A DNA stretch of 64,000 nucleotides, from assembly GCA_903813345.2 (NCBI GenBank), contig CAIIXF020000002.1, positions 28,467,223 through 28,531,222 on the forward strand, written 5' to 3'. This stretch comes from Owenia fusiformis (lineage: Eukaryota; Annelida; Polychaeta; Sabellida; Oweniidae). Made by a program: the position numbers and the translations under genes. The notes below the pieces were generated by a model that saw only the letters and a program-made list of their open reading frames with translations, was not told where the DNA came from and did no database searches. Shown here in pieces: positions 49,201-60,500 of the stretch. Numbering within the stretch: the first letter of the stretch is position 1; every line of letters begins with the position of its first letter.

Positions 49201-52200
49201 TTATGGATCAAGATCATTTCAAGGTCATAGCTCAATATCTAATTAGTATTTGGCATTTTGGAGCTGAATGTGTTTTTGTGAATACAATATAATTTTGTAA
49301 AGTCCCCGTGATAAAAATGATATCATCCAACTTCTTCACTTGAAAAGAAAAAAAAGAAAAACATCATGAATCCCTCTCAACCTTTATTTTTAAACTTATT
49401 TTTTTATGATTTCATTCTGGTTTGATTCCTTGACAATAAGATAGTTTCTAAATAGCAGAAAAATCAATGAAATCTCGTGCTGCCATCTTTTATTCAGCTT
49501 TTAACTCGGGCTAGAGCTCCATTCATTTACATGCTAAAATCTTGGAAAAGTGGCTTAATTTCATGATTTATCAAAGTGTGTTTGTTGAATCTGTATAAAA
49601 CTTGAATGATATACCACATGATGACCCTGTTTATGTACATGATGTGATTAAACATGCAAATGTTGATTGAGATACAAATAATCCACGGATTTAAAGAATT
49701 TTAGCATTGCATCTATGGACATTTGGCCCAAGTTTTTTTAAATTGTTATAGAAAATTATTCAAATTACATAACTGTGTAAATCAAAGCTATTAAAGGAGA
49801 AAACATTTCACTGAATTCAAATATGCCATTTAAAAGAAGGTAATGTAAGTCATTAGAGGTCTAATATGCAAGTCTCTTAAAATCTCACGAAAAACGAGAT
49901 TTAGCGAGATTTCAAATGCTATATGGAAACTATACTATTGAAAATATAAATATATGAAAATATATCTGAAATATTATTGATAATTAACATCCCCACCTTG
50001 TCACTCTGAAAAATATCAGGCTTATTTTCTAAAGTATTTTTTCTTAATTTGAATATATCAAAAGTTCTAATGAATTAACAAATTCTGAAAAGGGGACAGG
50101 TATTGAAATGCGATAAACTTAAAAACCACAAATTCCATGTTATTTTCCATTGGAAAAACTCAAACTATCCATTGTTTTCATCATAACTTTGGTCATTGAA
50201 AATTGATATCTCCTAAACTAGACTTCTATTACAATTCTACTAATGAAAAGGTTTTAATCCACTTGTTGAATAATATTTTCAAGCAATTCAAATAAAAAAG
50301 AAGAACCTCTGTTGAGTAAATAAGTTCAAAAAATGTTGAGATGGGTTCCCTATTCATAGTTTTTTAGATTGTTCGAATGATATTTTTATTATCATTGAGA
50401 ATTGAATTTTCTTGAAAGATAACATATTGTGTTTTTGAGAAATGTCATATTTATATTGAGAAAGTAGTCATGGTAAAATATATGACAGTCAGATATCATT
50501 TGCCATACTATACCTGGTCCTTTGCCAATTTGAAGTTAATTGTAAAATTATATCAGAAGAGAGGATATCCAAATATGAGGTCATTATAATGACTGCAATC
50601 AGTAATCAACGGTCACGTTGACGAAGTTTTTCACGAGAGTTACTTTCTCTAGTAGTTCTTAATTGGATCAGTAAGCGGATGTATTTCCCAGATTCCAATA
50701 AGTGTAGTAAAACATGCAAAATAGAATGCACATTGGTTTTTGAATTGTAAAGATAGTCGATTAGGGTATGGTTATATTATTAAAAACAATTATGGTAAAA
50801 ATTGGGTATTTCTAACCATATAATGTTTTTTATTCCAAGTTCAATGACAATCTTCCTATTTTACCTTCGAAATGATTTTCATACCACTGAATAACCATTA
50901 TATCAGTTTCTGGCAAAGTAAATAAGTGTAGGGCTTACACAAGGATCAACGTTTTTTAAGACTGTTTATGTACTTGTAGATCCCCTGTCATTCTAAGAGG
51001 AAGAGCAATGAATTGCGATTTTTAAGTCGAAAACAATGAAATAAACACACTATGTGCATTTTGTTAAACATTTAACAAATAAAATTGTGTTTAACCTTAT
51101 ATTTTTTCAAAACATCACTAAATATGAAAAGATTGCAAATAAAGTTGATCCTTGTGTGAGCCCTATATTTTTTTACTTTGCCAAAAATGAATATAATGGT
51201 AATTAAAATATTTTGAAAACATTGAATAGGTGAAATAGGATTATTATCATTAACTACCATGACTTTTGAATTAAGATGGCATTTTCAGGTTAGAAATATA
51301 TAATTCTTCATAATTATTGTTTTTTATAAAAATGGCCACACGCAAATGGACTATCATACTTATCAATATCAAAATTTTTTTTTATCAAACTCATCTTTTT
51401 GATGGTTGCACCTTGTGGCAAGCCGTTTAGCCCTTTCGTGTCACCTTTTTGAGTGCAGACAAGTAAAAATGAATAGTTGATGGACCAATCTATAATGATG
51501 ATGGGTCACTTCATAGTAAGCTACCACAACATAGGTTTTTGTGATTTTCTGGAGTTTTGGCACACACTACATTTTAAAAGCTCTGTAGGACCAATAGGAT
51601 TCCCGTTCTAAGTTATTTTTGTTTATAATCAATAAAGAAAAAACATATTTGACCCCTGCTTCAAAATCTCGCCTATTTCCAAAATGGCCTTCATGTTTGT
51701 CTCGCAAAATTCCCCTTTGAACCATTTGCTTTAGAAGCTCTGTCGATAGGATTCCCGTTTAAAGTCATTTTTGTCCTACATCAATATATCAAAAGTTCAC
51801 CTATTTTCAAAATGGTCGCCATTTTTGTCCTGCATTGTAAAAAGCAATGTCATTGTAAAGAGTAGGTGTATGAAATAATTTTTTTTACAAAAAATCGGCA
51901 AAATATTATATACGTTTTTTTATTTTCTGCCATTTTAGCCATCATTCACTTTTGAACAACACCATGTGAGGCCAGTACCCACGGTACTATTTATTCTTAA
52001 TAACTATGTTCTGTCCGGGATACTAAATACTTTTTGTGACCTAATTCGTTTTACACATTCCATAACAGTTGAGACTCGGTACGTGTGTGTATCGAGCATG
52101 TATGTATCTTTACAAACTAGAAAAATATTAGATATTCTCCATTTCCAGTCTTCCATTTCACTGGACGGATTTTTTGTTTAATTAGACATTTGATATTGCA

Positions 52201-54829
52201 GTCTGGGATGTACTGGCTCCACCTCATGAACTGGTATAGCGCCGGATTCTCACTTATGTTCGTAACTTTCTTCGAGATAGTTGCTATTCATATATATGGT
52301 AAGGAGGGTTTAGTCAATTCCTCATAAGCACTAAACAGTCAGGCTCAGTAACCCCCCTATCACACCAAACTAGTTCTCAACAGTTCTTTCCAGTCATACG
52401 AAAAAGTCGTAAAACGGGCTAAATCTGGCTGTGGTCGGGAAATATGTCTAAAATAATTAGCTGCTTCGTTCATAAACAGTCTTCAATACGTCCATCTCAT
52501 TCGCAGTTCGATCTGATCGCACCATGTCGGTGTGTAAACGTATTGCAATTGATATCTGATTGCACAACGTTGTATAACGCGTCCCTAGTAGGGTTGAAGT
52601 ACGAAGCAAATTACGCTCCTGGTCTAGTAGGTCATCTCGTTTGAAGTACGTTGTCACACGATCTGATTACAGAACGGTATGGTCGCCATCGAATTTTGAA
52701 TCATTTCAAAATTCTAAAATCACCTTCCCGTTTGAGAACGTTCATGAAGTTCGTAAGAAGACCTTAGAAAGTTGCAGCTACGTTGAAGTCCGTTTTCGAG
52801 AACGTAGTGAGAACTAGTTTGGTGTGATAGTAGGGTTACTAAGTCAACATTCGAAAATAAAAATCTTAAAAATCGTAGATCTTTGATTTCAAAAATAATT
52901 TGTGAGGTGGTTAAAAGATGATAATAAACATTTTAACGTAACAATTTTGAGTACATCTCGAAATCCATTCTCAACAAAGCGTTCGCGAAAAAATTATTCG
53001 AAATATTTCAGTTCAGGGTAACAGGTGCCATTTTTTATAATTGAACAACAAAATTGAACATTTTGCATTTCTAGATAGATAGGTTTCTTGAAATACGACT
53101 GTTTTAGCGATAAAAGTCATTAATAATATTTTCCTCGGTGATTCCATGATAAATAGACAGTAGCTGGGTCAATATTTTGTGTTCAACCTTGTTTTCTTGA
53201 CTTTTAAACATGAGTCGACAATTATGTAGGAAATTTAAATTCCAAATGTCAGCGTGTCAACTCGTGTTTTCCACAATATTTAGCCTTTTATCATGATAGC
53301 ATTTTCGCTAAAAACTGCATGCAGCGTTCAATGAGATGATATACCCGCTATTATTTTGATTGCACAAGACGAAATTTCCCTTCTCGGGGAGCACTTTGGT
53401 AACTCTTTGAAGGTGGATTCTTGAAAATCGTTTGAAATCAATTCGTGACCATCATATTTGGCTTTCGAAAATTAAGTTGGAAGTTACAATGGTAGGAGAT
53501 TACCGAAAACGTCAATCACATGGCAAGGCAAGGCTCTGTGAACCAGCAATGTGCATTTCGAAAGAAAACTTCACAAATATCAACAATTTTCATTGAGTAG
53601 GAGATTAAATTCGAAATTACAACTTTGACAAAAAAATGTATCTTTTGAAGTAGGGGAATACAGGGACATAGGGGAAATTCAGAAGTTTAGGCCATATTTT
53701 AAAGATTGCTTCACCAATATGTAAAATCATATCAAAATTACCATTTACACGTTTTGTTGATAGGTTTAGAGGTTTAGTTTAATTGCGGCACCATTCTCAG
53801 TAAATATTGATGAACATACGAATTTCGAATGTTGACTTACTTAGTGATCCTGACTATTAAGAACATATATATTTCTTTTTATTTTCAATATGTTAATTCA
53901 ATTCATATCATGCTAATATAAATGTATGCTATGCCATATAGCAAGATGGAAAATATACATTTTTGTAGCAAACATAAAACAATTGAATTAAAAAGCTGAT
54001 AATGAATTTCTGAAACAATAATAGCATTTGTACTATTTACGTTGATACAGGTTTAAAGAATTTCCTAAATGATATCAAGATGATGATAGGCTTCAGGCCA
54101 AATCCATATTGGATTGTGACGTGGGCTTTTGTCACCCCAGCAGCTATATTGGTAAGTTTTGAATTGGCATGTAACACATTGATGCAAATAAAAACGTACA
54201 CTTGATTTTCAACAATTCTGCATCCCTAAATACGAAACGTCGTATAATTTCATCTTGATTAACAAGTTGCGTTATAACCTTAGAAGTAGAATTTGTCCCT
54301 CTATTCATTTATTTATTTTGTATACATTACCAACGTGTTCATGCAAGGGCTTCTTTAATACCCGGGGCTTAAGTTGTGTACCAAACGAAACGACACGACA
54401 TCCGGGGCTTTTTCATATACGTTTTTCCTTCTCCATTACGTTTTTTCATCTCCATTACGTTTTTTCATCTAGTTCTATTTTAATGTAATCAAATAATACC
54501 GTTATTAATACTAAATTAGTTTACATCTTACCTTAAGCTAATAATGCGTATTTTTATGTTTCTAGTTTATAATTGGTTACTCTTTCTACGACTATGGTGC
54601 CGTCACATACACAGGCAATCCCTATCCCGAGTGGGGAGAGATAGTGGGCTGGTTGATGGTGGTGTGTTCGGCCGTAATGATACCATTGTTCATTGTAATT
54701 GAGTGTTGCAAGCGTGGATGTGTAAGTTAAAAGCTATTTTGATTTTATGCTACATGCAACCATTTATTATCCCAACGAACGAAGTTCTGTAGGGATATAG
54801 TGAAGCCGTCCGTCCGTCCGTCCGTCCGT

Positions 54830-54861
<32 letters not shown>

Positions 54862-55974
54862 CCGTCCATCTGTCCGGAAGATAACTCGAATACTAGTCGA
54901 CAGATTTTCTTCATATTTGGTGGAAAGATGTATATTGGTAAATAGTTTTACGCAAAAAATTTTTTTCAAGATGGCCGCCAGTTTAAAAACATCTTATGTT
55001 TACATCTTATGTTTTTCATTTTAAACCAAAATAATAAATATTATTATTTGAAATTTTGGAAGTATGTTTACAACATCTATTTATTTCACATATATCCCAG
55101 GTTTTTCACCCTGACCCCCAGGGGCCATAAATGGGGGGTCAGGAAAACAGAAATTTTTGCTAATTTTAAGATCTTTCTGAAGTATAGCTTTATTATACTC
55201 AAATGAAAGGCAATTAAGGGTTGATTGCAAATATTTTATCTTTTTTCTGATTCGAGCCTCGCAAAATTCAAAATGGCCGTCTAATGTACGATTTCGCAAT
55301 ATCTTTTCGATCCCTTCAAAGTATGGCTATATTATACTCAAATTGAAGGAATTTTGGAGTAGATCACAATTATGGTATTATTTTTCAGATTTGTACCTCA
55401 GAAAATTCAAAATGACTGCTTTGCAGGAATTCGCAATTCTAAAATCTAATTTTTTCAACTTTAACCAAAGTAATGAGTATAATTGATTGGAATTCGGTAA
55501 TTGATATTTTGTTCGTTTGTGAGTTGTTAGTCTAGCAACAGTCCCACCCAAGTGAGCGCCCCCCCCCCCCCCCTACACACCTCTCCCAAGTGAGAAGATG
55601 TGTAGTCAAGTAGGAGGGGATGGGTCCCATGGACTTGTAGCTACATATGGATAATTAAGCTGTTATATAAATATATTGTTTTGCCTTTTAAAAAAGCACG
55701 GGGAATTGCATTAATTGTTTTTAGACGGAGCCTATTCAGTTTTGTTCATCATATCGCCTCATGTATTTTTGTAATTCCTGGATAACGATACTTTGTCACC
55801 TTTTGACCTATTGAAAGTGGTTATTTAACTAATTTTCAGAAGGGTGCAGCATTCCATACCCCAGAATGGGGACCAGCTTTAGCAGAACACCGTGCTCTCG
55901 ATGCTAGATACCACACCCCTGATTCACAAATGCAGGCCTACCACAACCAAGCATTCTCGAAAGACCAGATATGA
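40235..55974 (+). CDS. SLC6 sodium-dependent amino-acid (glycine-type) transporter, 14 exons
   Basis: Exons: 40235-40367, 40913-41044, 41477-41683, 42171-42255, 42455-42587, 43055-43189, 43526-43629, 44753-44877, 45172-45284, 45869-45997, 52202-52298, 54051-54151, 54566-54721, 55840-55974. All are GT-AG with compatible phases, giving 594 residues, the normal SLC6 length with twelve membrane helices. TM1 shows [20 protein letters not shown] (sodium and substrate site). The large outer loop 2 has a Cys pair ([15 protein letters not shown]) and four N-glycosylation sequons. Other family blocks are [43 protein letters not shown] and [12 protein letters not shown]. The sequence is closest in my reading to the glycine/neutral amino-acid branch (GlyT, ATB0+), and the C-terminal [10 protein letters not shown] supports this. 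The substrate is unproven. It faces GGT tail to tail. Confidence 0.95.
40808..40945 (+). repeat. Four tandem copies of the SLC6 exon 2 splice-acceptor boundary
   Basis: A 31-37 bp unit, TTTTAGGAGCATTTCTCATA plus CCATATGCCAT, occurs four times with acceptor AGs before 40813, 40844, 40876 and 40913. It contains the 3' splice site and the first codons of exon 2 (GAFLIPYAI). Only the last copy continues into the correct transporter frame: 40876 would frameshift and 40844 meets a stop. Confidence 0.9.
43352..43515 (+). repeat. 82-bp tandem duplication before SLC6 exon 7
   Basis: Two units starting CCAGCTCGAG and ending GGTCGTCCAATAATTTT, at about 43352-43434 and 43435-43515, with about 80% identity. 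The second unit ends roughly ten bases before the exon 7 acceptor. Confidence 0.85.
43900..44640. repeat. Foldback element (arms about 330 bp) in SLC6 intron 7
   Basis: 43950-44240 and 44258-44620 are near-perfect inverted copies meeting at GGAGGTACGTTTATGGAGCTCC, itself a small palindrome. Both arms carry the same short open frame ([20 protein letters not shown]) because they are copies; it is not a recognised protein. Intronic transcription with SLC6 would produce a long hairpin. Confidence 0.92.
45463..45604. mobile_element. 142-bp palindromic MITE (family M), copy 2
   Basis: Ends ATGCCTGGGTCACGTTTGCT / AGCAAATGTGACCAAGGCAT, flanked by TA on both sides. Internal GGCCGGCGCCCGGCC arms. Located in SLC6 intron 9. 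Confidence 0.93.
45635..45764. mobile_element. 130-bp palindromic MITE (family M), copy 3
   Basis: Ends ATGCCTTGGTCACATTTGCT / GCAAATGTGACCATGGCAT, flanked by TA. It lies 30 bases from copy 2 and is a few bases shorter in its centre. Confidence 0.93.
46500..47070. repeat. Hairpin unit 1 of the composite element
   Basis: A palindrome centred near 46830. AGGGCTCACACAAGGATCAA at 46715 is mirrored by TTGATCCTTGTGTGAGCCCT at 46926, with homology extending about 200 bases further out on each side. Confidence 0.85.
47560..49270 (+). repeat. Degenerate tandem array, unit about 105-125 bp
   Basis: Repeating motifs in order: GGTCATTTCAAGGTCA, CAATATCTA(A/G)GTATTTGGC, then GACCAATGATTATGTGACCT. About six diverged units are visible, interrupted by the LINE fragment 47670-48690. 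There is no open frame through the array. Confidence 0.8.
47670..48690 (+). mobile_element. 5'-truncated CR1/jockey-type LINE (RT C-terminus and 3' tail)
   Basis: An open frame of about 246 codons to 48410 encodes only the RT thumb and C-terminal part: [51 protein letters not shown] and [20 protein letters not shown]. It ends with a (GAATT)n tail at 48672-48688. It inserted within a tandem-array unit: GAGGT appears at both edges, as expected of a short target duplication. It is non-functional because the catalytic RT part is missing. Confidence 0.88.
50130..50520 (+). repeat. Dispersed repeat family C, copy 2
   Basis: Direct homologue of 35985-36370, uninterrupted, lying inside the composite intronic element. 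Confidence 0.7.
50720..51360. repeat. Hairpin unit 2 of the composite element
   Basis: A palindrome centred near 51040. ACACAAGGATCAACG at 50937 is mirrored by AAGTTGATCCTTGTGTGAGC at 51143, with outward homology to 46500-47070. Confidence 0.85.
52338..53860. mobile_element. Non-autonomous element in SLC6 intron 11, with nested MITE
   Basis: The left end AGTCAGGCTCAGTAA plus, after the insert, AAGTCAACATTCGAAAATAA is matched by the inverse at 53820-53860 (AATTTCGAATGTTGAC then TTAGTGATCCTGACT). No protein is encoded. Confidence 0.65.
52349..52838. mobile_element. 490-bp MITE nested in the element above
   Basis: The ends TAACCCCCCTATCACACCAA and (inverse) TAACCCTACTATCACACCAA extend to CTAGTTCTCA, about 30 bases of terminal inverted repeat. 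No transposase. The superfamily is not determined. Confidence 0.8.
54770..55000. repeat. (CCGT)n(CAGT)n tract and element end in SLC6 intron 13
   Basis: After AACGAACGAAGTTCTGTAGG the sequence runs into about eight CCGT and then seven CAGT units (54808-54862). The layout (unique end followed by GTCCG-type tract) resembles the elements at 15517 and 46143. The right boundary was not found; a C-run lies at 55560-55573. Confidence 0.6.
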
Positions 55975-56214
55975 GAAGTTATGAAGATGATAAAAAGAAA
56001 TAATAAACTGGAGTGCGATCTCAGTAGTTTTAAAATCGATCAAACTTTGCTGAAGGACAAGTATGACGACTATTGTAAACGACATACTCCGTTAGCATGG
56101 TCTTAAGATCCGGAATCCATTCCTATGTTCGCAAAACCCCCTGAGAGGATGTATAAACCATTCCACTAAACCAACATTTTTACATTAATAACACTATTAC
56201 ATGTATCAGTAGTT

Positions 56215-56985
56215 ATTAGGGAGGTTAACCATTTCACGTCAATAGGCTCCATATGGAGCCCTATTTTAGAAATATAGACCGAAAAGCAGGAGTTATATTG
56301 TCGAATACACTTCGCAGGGCTAGGCACAAACGTTTTCTGCACCCCGAACGACCGAAGGGAGTGAGCGGTTCGAAAGCTTTTGTGCCTAGCCCTAAGGGGT
56401 GTATTCGACGATATTACCCCTGCTCTGTGGTCTCTATTACGATTCGAACATGAAAACTCACCAAAATGTTCGATGGTCCGCCATTACTACGACCCACCGT
56501 TATGACGTCACACATTACACGTATTACCAGGGGTATTGATTGCGAATATACCCCGGGTGAAATGTTGACTTTGTTTACAGATTATGTAAGGCGTGAATAC
56601 AGTAATGTTCGAATTAAGAAATATAGACCGAAAAGCAGGGGTTATATCGTCGAATACACCCCGCAGGGCTAGGCACAAACGTTTTCTGTACCCCGAACGA
56701 CCGAAGGGAGTGAGGGGTTCGAAAGCTTTTGTGCCTTGCCCCAAGGGGTGTATTCGACGATATTACCCCTGCTCTGAGGTCTATATTACGATTCGAACAT
56801 GAAAACTCACCAAATTGTTTCGAATATTCATCATGGTCCGCCATTACTACGACCCACCGTTATGACGTCACACATTACACGTATTAACTGGGTTATTGAT
56901 CTCGAATATAACCCAGCTGAAGCATTGACTTTGTTTACAATTTAAAGAAGGCGTGAATACAGTCATGTTCGAATACGTATTATTA
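56215..56985. repeat. Two tandem 350-bp units, each with a foldback of about 160 bp
   Basis: Units 56263-56612 and 56620-56960 are about 90% identical. Each starts with a hairpin: AATATAGACCGAAAAGCAGG with GTCGAATACAC is mirrored by GTGTATTCGACGATATTACC and GGTCTATATT. Each then runs through CCGTTATGACGTCACACATT. The many short open frames come from the palindrome. The repeat sits in the gap between the convergent SLC6 and GGT genes. Confidence 0.9.
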
Positions 56986-57512
56986 TGCACTTTGCTAAAA
57001 TACTCAAATCTGATTGGTTAAGAGCTGCAGGGTCTACTGCAACATGTTTATCAGATGACTGTTAGATGCATGTCAGTAAGGTACTTTCAAAAATATACTA
57101 AACAATACAATTAGACAAATAGAATCTTTAATGTATTTCTAGACGTTAGGTATGTGTGATCAATGTCGACCAGAAATACTCAATACCATATAGCAACAAC
57201 ATTCTCAATTCCCATAATTGAAACAGCAGCATTATTGGGACAGATTCGTGTAACCAGCAGCTGCTATACACGCATTTATTTAAATTGGTTAAAAATCCTT
57301 AACATACAGTACATGTATATTGTAATTAACACAGGTTACCCTGTATTCAGAATAAGTGTTTATCAAAATATATCTATATCATACTAGAAATTGAAAGTCT
57401 ATAATCTCTTAATTAGTGTTTATTCATTGCAGCAGTTTTTGATCAAAAGTGTTGATTTTCAATACATATGCATCGTTATCGGGATGTAAGCAAAGGATTG
57501 AGGTCGTTGTTC

Positions 57513-60500
57513 CTAAAAGCCATCAGTGTTTCCCCCACTCAGCCTGAAGTCACTGTTTGCCTTGACCTCCTTGTGGCCTACTCTATGTACGCCCTGTACT
57601 GCACTACCTCCACTTGAGAACGTTCCATCTTTAACCGTTATAGGGTTGATCACGTGTCCGCGCTTCTCCAAACCTCGTTTTACCTCCTGAAATTAATCAC
57701 GGGATATGAAGTTATAGCTGGTGATATATCAAACATTATTTTCATAAAGAACACCCGTTCTGTATTGTTCTACTGCACTTCATAAGCAAATTATCTAGTT
57801 TCCGAGACTTAAATCGGGTATAACTTAGAAAAGTATGTACAAAATAGTTAATTCAAAGTTTAAATCGTGTAAGGAATAAACTCATGCAACATAAACCATT
57901 CAACACAACGCAAAATCTTATTCCCAGACTCTGTAATATAACGTGTTGAAGCTATAAAGTTTATCGAAGGGATTTTCCACAAATTTCAGTTTTTCAATTT
58001 CCAGCTGTTGCATGTATAAGGGTATTACTTACATCAGAAATACCATCTTCTACGTTAAGAACGGGTGGTAACAGTTGATGATGTATTCTCCGAGCATCCA
58101 TAGCTTGCTTTATGTTCTTGTTGCGTTTTAGTGTGTGCAGCGCCACCTGGAGTATAAACAACAAAAACATAAACATTCCAGTCCTTAGTTTATAAGAGTC
58201 GCATCTCATTACATTAGCAAGTATATGGAAGTGACGTTAATCTCAGCGCCGGTGAGCTCAATGTGCAAGTATAATACCGAATTGACCGTCAGTCAGTGTC
58301 AAAATATTTAGTGCGTATCTTACCAAAGAAGTTGCTGTGATGATCCTTGACCCTCCAGCTGCGCCTACTACAAGAGTCACGTCCCCGGCATCGTCAGTAA
58401 CGATCGTTGGGGACATGGAAGACTGCATACGTTTACCAGGGACGATGAAATTAGAGGGAGAGGGACTGAAGCCCCAGGCATTTGCCTGTCCCGGTGTGCT
58501 GAAATCATCCATCTCGTTGTTGTAGATGATACCAGTTACATTTCCTTTTACCAATGACCCGTATCTGAAATATACATATATATTTAGATAACGCATGAAT
58601 TGAGAATTATACATGCACTTGTGAAACATCAAAGAAAGACTGAGGGAATTACGCAAATTACGCATTACGCAAAATCTTTTGCATGATGTATATTCATATG
58701 TTTGTTTTCAATTCACGATATAAGTCGCTATCCCCGACTGCATAAAGCTGAGACGTAGAAAATTTACCCCCAGTTGATTGAAGACGTGACAGAGACTGCA
58801 TCTCCATTGGGTGCAAGGACGCTGATGTGCGTGGTGCCGGCGTCTGCAACCACAGAGAATGGACTGTAGTGGGATGCGTTAGCTGTCATATTCATTTCTG
58901 TTATCCTTTCCCTTATGCTTGCAATGAAATCTGGATTCGTCATATTCGTCATTAGCTGCAAAGAAATAATATTTAAATGAGATACTGGCGACATCTCTAG
59001 TACAGAAGCTTTGTAGTATAATGTATACAATACATTTCAACATTTTGATCTAAGTGTATGTTATTTACCTCTAATAATGTACCATTTTCGAAGTCAGTGT
59101 CTCCAAAATATGTTCGTTTGGCATATCCCCACTTAAAGGCCTCTGCTATTTTATGATAGCTCTCAACTTGTTCCTCAACAGATTCAAACTTCAGATCAAA
59201 TCCTGCAAAGGGAATTAAAATAAGTTGATTTATATCAAACGTAACCAGGTATTTCAAAATGAACCCATCCCCATCTTCCAAAAGCAATCTTAGACAGTCT
59301 GTTTAGTACATGCCATGAAATGTTCATTCAATTCAAAGTTGCAGTATCTTTCACCTTATTTATTGGACACCCTGTATGTAACAGATTATAGCAAATGTTG
59401 GCCAAGCTTAATGCATTTCGAGTCAATCATACTTACCATCTAAAAGCGACAGGATGAACTGCACTACTATGCCGCTGGACGGGGGAGGAGGTCCATATAG
59501 TTTGGTGCCATTCTTAAGTGTACTGATTACAGGTTGCTTAACTTTAGCTACGTAGTTTTTCAAATCATCTTTTGTAATAATTCCACCTGAAACAAATGGC
59601 TATTGCATCAATCCGAACTAGTTTTACGATATGGTAATGATAAAGATATAAAAATAGGGAGGTAAAGTTACACGTTTTTAACTCGCACGTGGACGTCCAG
59701 AATTATGATATTCTAGGATTAGTTCTCCCATTTGTCAGTTTGTAGTGTTTACCTGGCCAATAGAGTTCAAGAGAATACGGAAAATGATTAAAAGTGGGTC
59801 CCTGGAAAGTGAATTGAGAGCTGGACAGTAATCCCCGGGGGTCGAAATATTACACGCTGGCGTACACGTTCTCTTGAAAACGTGTAAAGTAACCTCCCTA
59901 ATATAAAACGTTGGCGTTAAATACACGATGTTTATCGAAACACATTTAGATATCTAAACTCGTTAAATGAACGACTATATGGCTCCAAGACAGACTTACC
60001 AAAATCTTGAATTTCTTTCACGATAGTATCAGTCAGGGAACCAGTATAGAATGCACTTGCACCCTCGTCTGCAATGACTTGTAGTGTGTTAGCGAGTTTT
60101 GGACGTTTCTGGATATCTCCTGCCTCTAATAGTTCAGCGTCGGATCCGCTTTTAGTGAGCATGTCTCTATCGAATGGATTAATAAAGTTACTAGCACGTG
60201 CCATGATTCTTTCATTTGAAGGTATCAGAAACTGTGTTTGATTTATGTCTGACAGTTCAGAACGTCAACCGTATAGATTCATATTTTCAACAGGATGTAC
60301 GCCATCTATTGATGTGCATTATTGATAATTAAAAGATGCATGTGATAATAAAAACATATTTGAAGAAAGTTCACAATTTTTGCCGAACAAAAAGTACTCC
60401 AAAAGAGCTCACAAAATATGATAACATTGTGTAAGACTACAGCATAAGCCAATGTGGTTTTAACTTTCTTCTGTGCCTTGAAAGCCACGAATGCAAAGTT

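Larger units (their letters stand above)
46143..51985. mobile_element. Composite element of about 5.8 kb filling SLC6 intron 10
   Basis: The left end is GCTCACATGGTGAGC at 46148, followed by (GTCCGTCCGTCT)n at 46183-46243. The right end is CACCATGTGAG at 51960. The segments 46250-46450 and 51380-51560 are long inverted repeats (shared ACAAGTAAAAATGAATAG-type and GGCTAAACGGCTTG blocks), supporting one bounded element. Inside are two hairpin units, a degenerate tandem array, a LINE fragment and a family C repeat. No transposase was recognised, so it is non-autonomous or a nest of several insertions. Confidence 0.65.

Noticed and set aside
56253-56844. Several overlapping open frames with Arg/Pro-rich peptides
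   Set aside because: By-products of the tandem foldback units; read on both strands and in several frames.
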